A DNA stretch of 64,000 nucleotides from Myrica gale. Its lineage: Eukaryota > Streptophyta > Magnoliopsida > Fagales > Myricaceae. Of this stretch, positions 23,861 through 35,632 are shown piece after piece. The notes under the pieces were generated by a model. The model was not told the DNA's origin. It made no database searches and was given only the letters and a program-made list of their open reading frames with translations. Location: the NCBI GenBank assembly GCA_963930655.1, contig OZ005610.1:24993001-25057000 (forward strand), written 5' to 3'. Every line of letters starts with the position of its first letter. Position 1 is the first letter of the stretch. The position numbers were made by a program, and so were the translations under genes.

Positions 23861-25859
23861 TGAGTGCATTTCTAGTTTGTGGTATTTATGACATCGTAGT
23901 TCAAGTCAAGCCGTAGCTTATCTAGTTGAAATGACAAGTACAAGTGGCGGTTGTAGATGTTTCATGTGGTCAGAAGGAGACTCATAGTTTGGAGGGTTTT
24001 ATGTTAGTGTCAAGAAAGGATGTTCTATCTTGCTATTTTGAAGCCCCAACAGTGCTTCCAGATGACAGAGGTGAAGCTCTTGCTATAATGAGTTAAGCTC
24101 TTAAACATTATCTTACAAAAGCTCATGATGATCATGTTCTTGCTGGAGCCATTGGTATTGGAGGCAGTGAAGGGACATCTCTTATTGTGATACCCGAACT
24201 CCACATGGAGTGGGAGAGGAGAATGAATGAGTGATTGGTTCTATAAATGTCAAGTTCCATATTGGGACCTTACTAGGTTGAACTGTGCTTTATAATGATC
24301 CAAGAGGTTTCAAGAGCAACCTTGACTAGTCCTTTTGAAGTCAAAGCACAGATGTGGCTAGTGTTTGTCCTTGGATCGTTACAAATGGTATCAGAGCGGT
24401 CCTAGTAACCACCAATGTGGACTTGTTGGGCCTTGACGAAGACGTCAAAGATTTAAGGGGGAGATTGTGATACCCCGAACCCCACATGGAGTGGGAGAGG
24501 AGAATGAATGAGTGATTGGTTCTATAAGTGTCAAGTTCCACATTGAGACCTTACTAGATTGAATTGTGCTTTATAATGATCCAAGAGGTTTCAAGAGCAA
24601 CATTGACTAGTCTTTTTGAAGTCAAATCACAGATGTGACTAGTGCTTGTCCTTGGATCGTTACACTTATATGATTAGCCTTAAGACTTCTCGCAGCTGGA
24701 ATGCCAAAGGTCATTGTGTCAACAATAGCTAGTGGTCAAACTATACCCTATATTGGGACTTCGGACTTGATATTGTTTCATTCTATAGTAGATATATGTG
24801 GGATTAACAGTGTAAGTAGGGCCGTGTTATCAAATGCTGGAGCTGCGTTTGTTGGAATGGTGATTGGAGGGCTCGAGAGAGCCACAACTATTTCTAGCGC
24901 TGATGAAAAACATACAGTTGGTATGACCATGTTTGGGGTTACAACTCCATGTGTAAATGCTGTAAAGGAAAGATTGCATAGAGAAGGTTATGAAACCTTA
25001 GTTTTTCATGCCACTGGTGTAGGTGGCAGGGCTATGGAGTCTCTGGTTAGAGAGGGTTTTATACAGGTATCTTTGTATCTCCAATCCATTTGCATTGGAA
25101 ACAACTCTTGAAATCTACCAAGATCGATGCTCTATTAAAAGAAACTGGAGATTTTCTGTGTCTTTGGAAATTGGAAGTTGAGTATAGACAGACTTGAACC
25201 TTCTTCCAAGTTTAGTAGGAGGAAAACATAACCAAAAGGTTTGTATGGATTGAAGTTCAGTATTAAATTCTATGTTGAGTTAATGAATGTTAGAATAGGA
25301 TCCAAGTGTACATGACTCAAAACTGTCTTACAGTAACAAGTTCAAAATCAATCGCTTAAGCTAGTGAAATGTAGTTGTGTTATTTGTATCTATTTTCTTC
25401 AGTTGGTGTTGGGTACTTAACTGCTCATGATAAATTTGCAAATTTTCCTTTACATCTCCTCGGGTTATAGTGGCTTACAACCAATAGGAAATCCTTTAGC
25501 TCTCCATATCGAAGACTGTTAGTACTGGATACTTTTGGACTCTTTTATCCTTTCGTTGTTTCATCTGTCCCAGTGTTTGCTGTGGGTCAAATTGGCGCAG
25601 GCAGATCATTTGTTCCGCGCAGCTCAATCTTTTTTCTTCAAAATTTGCTTAGGGGGTCCTGAACATCACAACCACAGAGGTTGCAGATTATGTAGTTGGA
25701 GGCGTGATGGCTTGTGATAGTTCCCGCTTCGATGCCATCATAGAGAAGAGGATTCCTTTAGTCCTCACTGTGGGAGCCTCAGACATGGTTAACTTTGGAG
25801 CCAAAGATGCCATCCCGTCTAATTTTTAGGAGAGAAAGTTTATGAACATAATAAGCAGG
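23861..25859 (+). pseudogene. Truncated Tm-1-like (UPF0261) gene fragment
   Basis: This copies 45074-46674, including introns. The coding matches cover the UPF0261 N-terminal domain, with VGMTMFGVTTPCVNAVKERL followed by FHATGVGGRAMESL, then the next exon with EVADYVVGGVMACDSSRFDA (about 25650-25857). Lesions: ATG AGT TAA at 24089-24097 (the 45-kb copy has ATA), loss of the cag acceptor at the first exon, a 479-bp TRIM in the first exon, and abrupt truncation at the donor of the second exon, where unrelated duplicated DNA begins. In one place it is better preserved than the longer copy: it keeps GYETLVFHATGVGG, which is disrupted at 45.7 kb. Confidence 0.85.
24186..24664 (+). mobile_element. 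TRIM retrotransposon
   Basis: A miniature LTR element, 479 bp. The two LTRs (24186-24383 and 24466-24664, about 198 bp) start tgtgatacc and end gatcgttaca. Two bases after the first LTR is TGGTATCAGAGC (24386-24397), the standard initiator-Met tRNA primer binding site. A purine tract, aagggggaga, sits just before the second LTR. The 5-bp target duplication CTTAT flanks it exactly (24181-24185, 24665-24669), and the site matches the uninterrupted copy at about 45391-45400. The 82-bp interior has no coding capacity, so movement would need proteins supplied in trans. Confidence 0.95.
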
Positions 25860-28800
25860 TGAGTCTATCAAATCGGTCTGGATTCTGTTGAAAGATTGAG
25901 ATTCTTGTTGTCCATCTCCTTGGTTAAAGCGGTAAAAGTTGCCGGACAGATGTCCATGGAGGGATTGTTCATCTGATGGACCCAGGCTTTTATCGTGGAA
26001 GGGCCATATCTCTAGAGTGTGGGTGGTGGGGGTGAGAGCAACAAGCATGTACTTGTTTTCGGTCTATATGCATGAACTTAGCCACCGGCCCTAATTTGGT
26101 ACCAAGTGTAACAAATGGAAATGGAAGACAAAAGTAATCAAACAATAGGACTATATGGGGTTGAGACGTAGTCAGTTCAACTATTTAGAGCTAATTTGTT
26201 GTTGTAGTGTATTTTTCTCAACTAGGTTAGATCTGTCCAAAAACGATACACAAACGTCTGATGAGTGTAATTGATTTTTTCTGGTTACATAAAAAAAACA
26301 CTCTATAGGGCTTTAACTCAAAATGACATATTGTCGTTAGCTAAAAGTGGGACTAATGGAGCGAATGGTAACTAGTAAAAAACGCATAATTCACATTCTT
26401 GTAAAACCAACTAAATACATGACTCTTCATAGATAGGTACTTACATCGACTGCTTACAGAAAGAAAAAAAGGGTACTTACATCAACTATGTGCTGTGGGG
26501 AAGAAAAAATGAAGAAGGAAAATCATAGTAGGCCTCATGGATACAAATTAAATTGAACCTCATAACTTTAAATTTTTTATTTGCCTTATAATTTTTAAAA
26601 GTCGTCAATCATTACCTTCTGTTCAATTTAACCGTTAAATCGAAGAAAGGTCGTGTGGATTAACCGAAATACCCCTCCAATAAAAAAGTAGAAAAATTAG
26701 AAAAATAAATAAGGGGACCCAAATTGAACTAAGGGGATAATTGATGTCTTTTAAAACTTATGAACAATAAGAAAATAAATTAAAAGTTATGAAATTCAAT
26801 TTGATTTTTTTCCATAAATATGTGGCGGACTATAATGTTTCAAAAAAAAAATGTCATGTGAAAGATCTATTTTTCAGAGGACAAGGGTTGAAGAACTAAT
26901 GTTGTTGGAAGTGTGCAATAAATTCATGATATATAGTAAACATTTTATAGTAGATTTTATAGGAGAGCTAACTTTAGGTGAGGTTAAACGTCCAACAATG
27001 GTGGGAATGCTAAATCTCCTTTAATTAAGGAGATTTTATAGTTTTATAGGACTTATCGTTTTTTTAATCAAATGGCACAACTTTACAGGGTAGATTTTAA
27101 ATAGACATTTCCTTTGAATCAATTGGTAATTAATATATTTAAATAAGAGACTTTATCGGGTTAATCGGCTTTAATTATGTAGACTTTATAAACAGCTACA
27201 AAAAGTGAATATGAGTCCAAGTTTCTTTTGAGATTTAATAGGAGGATAAAAATTAACTAAAAACCTATTAAAAAAAATTGAGAGCCTCCCTAATTTGGGG
27301 ACAGTAGGCTGCCTATACTTGGAGCGGCCTGCATAAGGAAAAGAACTAATTCCCTATAGATCATAGAAATATTTGGTAGAAAAGTTTTAATGTGCTGTTC
27401 ATGGGTTCATTTTCCAAAAGCTTAAAATTGCAAGTGTGGTCATGTAGGCAAAATCAAAGAAATACATGAACAAGTCTTGTCGGTGTCCTCAAAGTGATAC
27501 CACCTAGCACTCTGCAAAGGGTGAGGTCGGGGTTTGAGTTCCGCAAGCGATATGATTCATATGAAGCAGGCCGTGCAACTTGCACTGTATCAGAAGAGGA
27601 AGAAGGTCTTTTCAAAGCTATTATAAGTAGGAGGCTGACGAGCTTACGGAAACGACGAGACTGTTAACACCTTTTGGGTTTGTTGATTTCCATTACAACC
27701 AGTGTGGGCATGTGCACCGCACAAAGAGGAGCACAATTGAGAAACTAAAGCAGAAAGAAGTCACAATCTTTGCCCAAAGCTAGCGGATCTAGCTAATGGA
27801 TTTTACCAACAAGGCCTATGATTTCCCTTTGCTTGCTTTTGCCAGCTTTTGTTTCTTCCCTTTTCTCTTGGCAATCATGTTGCTTGCTACTGTGTTGGCT
27901 TTAATGTTCAAAGGCCTTCCACTAGCGTGTCAAACATCAGAAAACACTCCCCGGAGCTAGCAGTTATTTTTGGTGAAGGAACTCGGAAAGTGGCCACGTA
28001 ATTTGGAGAGGAATAATTATATGCCTAGAAAACTTGCAAATTTAAGCTGTACCGTATGGCTCCAGACACAATAAGACGCATGGTCTGAATCGCTCCTCTC
28101 ATATCCAGCGTCTCACATACGGCCACGTCAATTAACGAGGTTTAATCAGCACCGGCTCAGCTCGGCTCCTCAGGGAGACGGCCAGACCTCCCCTTTTTCG
28201 CCTTCAGACCCTTATCGCCCAAACTATTAAAATTAACTTACGATTAGTGCTCTGATCGGTACGGTAGGAACGCCTCCTACCGTATTTCGTTTTCCCCCTA
28301 AATCTCTCCATTTTGAGCGGCAACTTTTAAATTCCCCCAAATCCCATCGTCCACTCCAAATCCCCAAACCTGGAGATTTAAAAGGGTGTTCTTGCCTTAC
28401 TGGTCGGAGCACTGGTCACGAGTTAATTTTAGTGATCCGGCCAGTAAAAGTCTGGAGATAAAAAAGGGGCCTGATCTGCTCAGTAAGGAGCTGGGCCGAG
28501 CTGGCGTAGGCCATTCCTCATTAATTGACGTGGTCGTCCGTTGGATCTGGGAAGGGCAATCCAGACCGTACGTCCTGTTATGTTTGGAGTCGTACAGTCT
28601 GACTGGTATCGAATCTTCGTTTTCAAAGGTGAAGTGATCGAGTTCTTTTTACTTTTGTAATGGTATTATATGTTATAAGAGTTTCTTAAAAAACATGTTT
28701 TATGGGAAGGATAATATGTGAGTCCAGTTGGTGCGTGCACCTTATATGCAGGAAACTAATCCAGGAGATTCAAGGCCTACTCTTGACTCTGACTATCGCT

Positions 28801-31035
28801 CCATACCAGGGCATCTTAATTGGCCTGTCATGCCTAATCGTTTGTTCACTCCGTAATTAAGGGCAAATAAAAGCACTTTCGCTATGACATCAGACAACAA
28901 ATCCTTCAAGTACTCTGTTAAATACTCTTAGAATAAGATACAACTAGCACAATAGATTTGAAGTTTCAAGAAAAGAAAAAAAGACCTGAAAATTAGCTTT
29001 TTCTTTCTATTGAACAGTATGATCAGCAACCGAACACAATCGCTTATGAGCCCCTATATCTTTGCTTATATCATCTCATCTCATTTCCTTCGACTTTACA
29101 GAGTCCAAAATGGCTGATCTGCATATTCCTAACCTGGGAAATTAGGATCTTTTGTATTAGTGTGGCTAATAAGTCTGACTGTATTCACCACGTCGTACGT
29201 TGATCCTTTATATATATCTTTTCGTTCCGCGGATTTGAGGTTGATTTTTAGAGGGCGGTGAAGTTATTGAAATCATGAGCAGCTCGATAAGAAGAGCTAT
29301 TGACCTTCATTGATTAGTAGTCATAGGATCAATTCTACCAATATATATCTTAGCTTTTAACACCCATGCATATTGGTAATTTGGTTAAATATATTGTCCA
29401 AGCGGTAAGCAACCTCGAATCTCAAGATGCACGTTGCATAGTATAGTTTGAAAAAATGAAAACCCTACCTACACCGTAAATTCTCTGAGCTGGTCACTTT
29501 TAGAGAGTCAGATTCTATCCTGACAGAGACTTTCTAGAGACGACCAGATGGACGATCTAGATGAACTACAACAAATTAATCAGGCGCCACATCAATTAAT
29601 GAAAGCCTGGGTGCATGGCTTTGCTTGGCTCCTCACGATTTTGGCCTGGCGGGTGCCCAACTCCCTTTTTTTTCTTCACCCCAGTCATACCGGTCCATCT
29701 TATTTTTATAGATCCAACCAGTACAGTCAAAATCTGCAAATTAGTTTTTTCGCTTTTTGGGCATTTCCCCCTCTTTGCTTATAATTAAGTTGATTATTCC
29801 TTACCGAGACAACATTTTTAGCCAATTTTACACTTTTGTATGACCTGAAAAACAGGGACAAATAACATTTTCTGGGAGAGAGAGCGTGATTAGGAATATG
29901 GTTTGTGATTAAACATGTGGTAATGCAGTACCTGGACATGAACAAACCCGAGGAAATTTACGTCTCTTTCTGGAAGGATGACAGTCTTACAGACCAGAAG
30001 TAAACAGGGCCTGATGGACAAGTACTGTTGAAGTTCATTACAATTCGTATTTTACTACCTCTAGGATACATAGGAGCTTGCCGCCCCCTCTCTACTCGTC
30101 AGTTTCGGCCTTTTTCTCCGGTGGTTCCTATTGTCGTCATTGTTTTGTGCCGCTCGAAGCCGTTGTCCTATCTTCTCTCCCTTTTGCAGCCTTTTCAAGC
30201 TAGAAGATCTCTCTGATGGAGTCGGATCGACGCTACATCCATCTTTTCTCCGGTGGAAGCCGTTGTCATCTTAAGTGACGGTCTGTCCGGACCCTTGTGG
30301 TCCTTGTTGGTTTTTGTTGTCCCGACCTTTGTGGTATTTTCCAGTTTGTGTTGTAATCCGACCTTTGAGGTTGGTTTGATCTCAGCTTTTTTCGACGTTA
30401 CCGGATCTTTTTATCCACTGATTGTAGGACCTTTGGTCCGTTTAGGTTTTTCTGCTGGCTCTCTGGGTGTGACTATGTTTGTACCGGCTGCTATTCTCGG
30501 TTTTTAATATATTCAGTGTTATTGCTTAGAAGAAGAAAAAGGATACATAGGATGTCCTGCACCAATAAATGTCCATTTGGATGACTTGAACCGGCCTGAT
30601 ACTCATCCTAGCTATGATCAGGGATTCAGGCTGATTATATTGCAAAGGGATACGTATACTGCATGTACTCTGGATTAGGTTCACAGAATCTTTGTTAATT
30701 CAGACGATTTCCGCTTTTGTTTGTCTTTTTTCTTTTTCCTCCCTTTTGGCCTTCTTGTTTTTCAACTTTCTTCATGCTAAATTGCTAAAAAAAAAAATGG
30801 AGCACTTGTAGTCACTTGGAGTCATCAAACCCAAATTATAAACATAATTTTATTTCATAAAACCCACTAGAAAACAATTTATTTGCAAACATCTGGATTG
30901 AAGTATGAAACTCAAATACAGCACCACATCATTATTATACACCACTATATCTCGGATGAGTAATTCATAAGATGAGATGACACTGATTCTGGAAGATTCT
31001 ACAAGATTCCTATTGGTAAACTTGTACAAGTCCCA
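25860..31035. repeat. Segmental duplication, block B
   Basis: This is the direct copy of 10612-16207. It keeps the order of elements but lacks the Tourist-like MITE, has a shortened foldback element (26535-26818) and a longer retroposon (30076-30540). Its left end is fused to the truncated Tm-1-like fragment, and its right end stops about 445 bp before SABATH copy 3. The ORFs seen in block A (for example MDDLDELQQINQ at 29548) recur with altered tails, so they are unlikely to be genes. Confidence 0.9.
30076..30540 (+). mobile_element. Short non-LTR retroposon, block B copy
   Basis: Same element as 15234-15627, with exact 13-bp flanking repeats aggatacatagga and a short A-rich tail (agaagaagaaaa). 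It contains about 75 bp (gatggagtcggatcgacgct ... ) missing from the block A copy. Confidence 0.65.
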
Positions 31036-31190
31036 TGCTGGATGCAAATTCAATGTACTAGCGTAGATATTGGGGAACAATTTTATTAAGAAATAAAATT
31101 GCAGAGTTTTAAGTAAAATATGAAATCTCAGCTGACCTAAAAGTACATTCAATAACAATAATATTGTATTAATCGCTTATTTTATATTAT

Positions 31191-31388
31191 GGTTGTGTTT
31201 GTGTTGTAAAATGTTGGGTATGAGAATATGTGTTGGTATTGGGTTTAGTGAAAAGGTGAAGAGAGAGGTAATTTTTTATAGTTTTTGTAATTTTTTATAT
31301 TCTTTTATGGGAGAGAGAGAGATTATATTGGAGTATTTTATTAGGAGAGAGATAAAATGTTGGAAATGTTGAGTTTTGCAAACACAGC
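31191..31388. mobile_element. Tourist/PIF-like MITE, inverted relative of 12083-12281
   Basis: 198 bp, ends GGTTGTGTTTG and CAAACACAGC, flanked by TAT on both sides. Internal sequence (gggtatgagaatatgtgttg, ggagagagagagattatatt) is the reverse complement of the block A element. It lies in the short spacer between block B and SABATH copy 3. Confidence 0.75.
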
Positions 31389-31479
31389 TATGTAACCTAG
31401 GGTGGGTTTTAAGAAGCTGGCCAAAAGACCCAAGAACACATACCCTAACGCTGCGGTGATTTCTTGACATCATCAATCA

Positions 31480-32864
31480 TCACCCTCTCTTTGTCGCGGA
31501 AATGGTCACATTAAAAAACCGAGGCGTCTCCTTAGGAATGCAATCGGAAAGAATTTCCTTGTATCTGCTGAAAACCTCCTCAATGATAGCATCTCCGAAC
31601 TGACGAACAAGCATGGGTTCGACTGCAGCTCTCATCAGATTTGCAACGTCGTACCCGAGTAGATGAATTTCAGAAACTTGAAGCCGATCAATGGAGAAAG
31701 ACCCTTCCTTCAGAACTTCAGATTTCACTTCTGTTGGAGATGGATTGTAAGTTGGAATGTTTAAGGAATCCATTTTTTCTTCTGCTACGAGTCCCTGGAA
31801 TATGTAATATATATATGCTTTAGCACGACAAAGTTTATGCGAAAGTGAGATAGTTGTTACTTTCTAGTTGGTACAATGAAGAAACTTACCTTGGAGACCA
31901 TATCCTTGAGTGCCATAGCCAAAAGATCCCAAATGTGACAACACTCTTTGCTGGATGGATCTTCGCTTCTTCTTCCCAGGATCGTTAAAACCATTCGCCC
32001 CCTGCCACCATCTCCTCTGCACGACACTTCAAAAACATTGAAAAATCTCTCTGAAATTGCGCGTGGTATGCTCTTAGGACTTCCGGTGGGCTTCTGCTTG
32101 CCATGTAAATGTTCCCTTTGTTGTTCTCCAACTTCCTAGGAACCTGATCATGAATAGTACCAGTAATACTTATTAATGCATCTTGAAGAATGATGTCCAA
32201 AAGTGTATACATACATCTTGTCATCAGATGAGTAAAGTCACCTGAGATAGCCAATGGAGGCTATAAGAAGAGTGGACAAAATGCAGACTCTTGCTCGGAA
32301 AAAGCCTGCCGTAGAAAGTACCAGGAACTCCTGAGAAGAAACGTGGCCCAGCCCCAGCCCCAAGTTGATAACTCAGTTCTCTCTGGAAGTTTGGCAATGA
32401 CATGAAAATTGAATTGAAGTCGTTCCCTGGAAGGTCGTTCAAGAAAAGTTGATATTCAGGCGAGTGAAGGCCTAGTTCTTGGCGAAGCTTGTCCATTATC
32501 TTGATGATTTCAGAAACGACGAACAAAGTGTTTGGTCCAGAAGCACAACCAAAGTCTGCGATGGCTAGGCTCCTTGGCGAGGTGCTGCAGTAAAGACTGG
32601 TGATGGCTTCCTCTATGATGGGCATGGTCATAGATAATACTTTCCGCTGCCCAAAGTAGAAACAAAGATCTCAAAATTCTGGACATAACCCTTTTTTTAC
32701 GTGAAATTAAGTTTGGAGAATGGAGAGTCATCTGTAAACTGCTTGAAGTTTGCAAACATTAGTGGGAGGTGGGTTGCTGAATTCACCTGAACTAAGGAGT
32801 TGTTTGCATAACTTGTTTCTCCCGTTCCTCCATTCACATGGAGTCCTTGAGAAGATCGATCCAT
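31480..32864 (-). pseudogene. SABATH family carboxyl methyltransferase, copy 3, frameshifted
   Basis: Exons 32864-32787, 32646-32242, 32143-31890 and 31794-31480 follow the structure of copy 2. It starts MDRSSQGLHVNGGTGETSYA. The SAM loop reads ADFGCASGPN, with two changes from the usual LGCSSGPN. The pocket motif [10 protein letters not shown] keeps His. Exon 3 is 254 nt instead of 255: where copy 2 has cgccctcctgcc, this copy has cgccccctgcc (about 32000), so VAGGRMVLT becomes VAGGEWF and the frame is lost in a conserved region. Exon 4 is open but 15 residues shorter than in copy 2. If the single-base loss is an assembly error, the gene would be complete at about 350 residues; otherwise it is a recent pseudogene. 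Confidence 0.85.
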
Positions 32865-32899
32865 CTCTCTGTCTTGTGCAGCTGGGGGCTGTGTTAGTT

Positions 32900-34330
32900 T
32901 GAGCCGATTGGTTTGAGGGAGAGGTACCCTGTTTCAGTAAAGAGGGAAATTATTGGGGCAAGGATTTCCAACAAATTGAGGCTCAATTATTTTTGGATTA
33001 AATCACCCTGCCACGTGGTAAATAAAGTTCTTTTTATAACATGAGGTAAAACTCTATTCCTCCCGTTGTCGTTTGAAAACTTAACTGTAAATACTAACGT
33101 GATAAAAATAAACACACTAGTACCAATCATATATTGTCACGTGTCCTTAGACCCAACAAATGTCATAGTCACTTACCCAATCATATGTCATGTCATTGTC
33201 TCTTAAACACACGTAAGTGACATGTCATCATTTTATTATTATTATTTTTTTTTAAAAAAAACCTTGAATTTAGGCTAAGCTGATAGGTGCGGTTGGGAGG
33301 GGGAGGGGGAGGGGGAGGGGGAGAAGGGAGTTGGGTTAGCTCCCCCTCCCAACCACGATTCTGCAAGAACAGAGGATTCTGCGGCTTTGATCTCAGCTTT
33401 GTTGTTCGACACGCTCATTCTTCTTGTGCTCATACTTTCATATCTTCATGCTAAAGCCCTCAAAACATGCGTTCCAGCGCTGAAGCTGCGTACTCTGGCA
33501 AGGTCATCTCGGACTTCCGTCCTCAGTTCCTCCATTGTCGCAAGAATGTCAGTTTTTTCCTGTTTTGCTTCTTTGAGCTTCCTCTTCAAGGATCGATACC
33601 CATCAAGCGATTTGAGAAGTTGCTCTGAGAGCTTCCTCTTCAAGGATTATTTTAATTTCTTGGGGATAATGATTGACGTAACGATTATTGACATAACCAT
33701 GATAAAAAAAAAAAAAAACTATTATTGACATAACCTTTGCCAGAAGAGGCTACTGGTTTTTGCCGGACGGGATTACTGGGTACAGAAGACTGGAAGGATT
33801 TGGGATTAGTATCCTCTATTTTTTTTTACCCGAAATACATTATGTAAAACGATCGACAACAAGTTTGTTTACCCGAAACAACTTTCAAACACTTGTAAGT
33901 TGTAAAATTAATTCCCATAAAAACAGTGGCGGATCCGGGATCCAATTTGAAGGGGTCGAACACATAAGGCGAAATGACAAAAAAAAATTTCCAACTTAGA
34001 GTTAAAATATCGAAAATTAAGGATTAAAAAGCATTAAAAAATTTGAAATACACGTACATATTATTTGTTAAGACTGAAAGTGTCAATTAGATCATACTAA
34101 TTTGCATATTATATATATATAAGAAAATGATAGTTTGAGCAGCAGGAATTCCACATAAATTCAAGGGCATGAAAAATCCTAAACAAACAAAAACCAGTTA
34201 AATAATTAATCTGGGACCCAAAAATATGAGTGGGTTTCTATTTACTTTTGAAAAAAAATTAGAAATTTCTAGGTAGAAACCTCTATAGCCCTAAGATATC
34301 CAAACCAATTCAATCTCATCCTCCAACAAT
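32900..34330. other. Spacer, no clear gene
   Basis: Between SABATH copy 3 and the CACTA element. A minus-strand frame at 33446-33643 encodes a charged, coiled-coil-like peptide (KRKLSEQLLKSLDGYRSLKR); the 18-bp stretch encoding its first residues recurs as a direct repeat inside (about 33578 and 33630). It may be a remnant of a transposon or gene but has no recognisable family. Confidence 0.35.
33288..33354. repeat. G-rich repeat with mirrored C-rich end
   Basis: (GGGGGA)n follows ggttggga, and about 30 bp later ctccccctcccaacc mirrors it. The strand can form either a hairpin or G-quadruplexes. Possibly the ends of a tiny foldback element. Confidence 0.6.
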
Positions 34331-34359
34331 TTCACACACTACAAAAAAAACAGGAAACA

Positions 34360-34925
34360 ACAGCGGTCGTAAAACCGCTGGTAAATGGCAAAACAACGCC
34401 GCTAAGATTTTACCAGTGGTTTTTTACCGGCGTTTTATGACCGCTGCCTTTTCGCTGTCGGGAATGCCTTCAACAGCGTTATTTAGAAACGCTGGTGATT
34501 CTCTACCTTTCAACAACGTTTTTTTAGCGGCGTTTTGAAAACGCTGGCGTTTCCCTGCTTTTAGCAGCGGTTTTTTAGCGGCGTTTCTAAAAACGCTAGC
34601 GTTTCCCCTGATTTTCAACAGCGGTTTTTTAGCGGCGTTTTAAAAAACGCTGGCATTTCCCCGCTTTTAGCAGCGGTTTTTTATCGGCGTTTCTAAAAAC
34701 GCTGGCATTTATCGTGATTTTCAACAGCGATTCTTTAGCGGCGTTTGAAAAAACGCTGGCGTTTCCCTGCTTTTAGCAGTGGTTTTTTAGCGGCGTTTCT
34801 AAAAACGCTGGTGTTTCCCCGCTATATAGCATCGGTTTTTTAGCAGCGTTTTAAAAAATGCTGGCATTTTCCCTACTTATAGCAGCGTTTGCGACCGCTG
34901 CTATAGGCCAAAAACGTTGCTATAA
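34360..34925. repeat. CACTA left subterminal repeats
   Basis: About ten imperfect units of 50-60 bp, each with agcggttttttagcggcgtt, aaaaacgctggcgtttcc and a spacer. In CACTA elements such arrays bind the transposase. Confidence 0.9.
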
Positions 34926-35632
34926 CTTTTTTTTTTGGGAATTTTTAAAACAACACTAATTTTTTCCTACATTTTCGTATAAGTCTTTTTTTTAATCTGT
35001 AATACAAATTTATTTTAATAATCATAATTAATTGGATATAAAAACTTAAAGAACAAGGATAGTAAAAAAAAATATACTTCATCATTGATTAATAATATTT
35101 TTCAACATAAGAATCTCTACAAGTAATCTAAAAAATAACAAGTTTCTAATATAAAATAACAATAAGTAATGACCAATTAAAATATTCAAATACAACACAA
35201 TAGGCAAGGACAAATTAAAATCTTCTCCTTTTACACATCAAAGTCCTCTTGAATTACTGCAATTGAAAACAAATATCTCATGAGAAATAGAAATAGGTTA
35301 GCTCATTATGCATAATCTCAAACCCAACTTACAAGTAATCATTTCACATTGTATGCTTCTGAAGCTACATTACTGAAGTAGTTGCATAATATGGAAGAAT
35401 GGTGAATGGTAACTGGATCTCATAACAATTGAAAAGCAAAATAAGATAAAAGGAACAATCTCTACATTTTCCAGAAGTGCATTTAACAAAGAAGATAACA
35501 AATAATACACTTTCATTGATGGGAAAGAATGGAATTTAAGGTGACCACTGGCATTTATGTCCAAATCTATGCCTTCAAACACCCAACTATATTAGTGAGA
35601 GACAGAGAGTAAGAAGGAGAGAGAGAGAGTAC

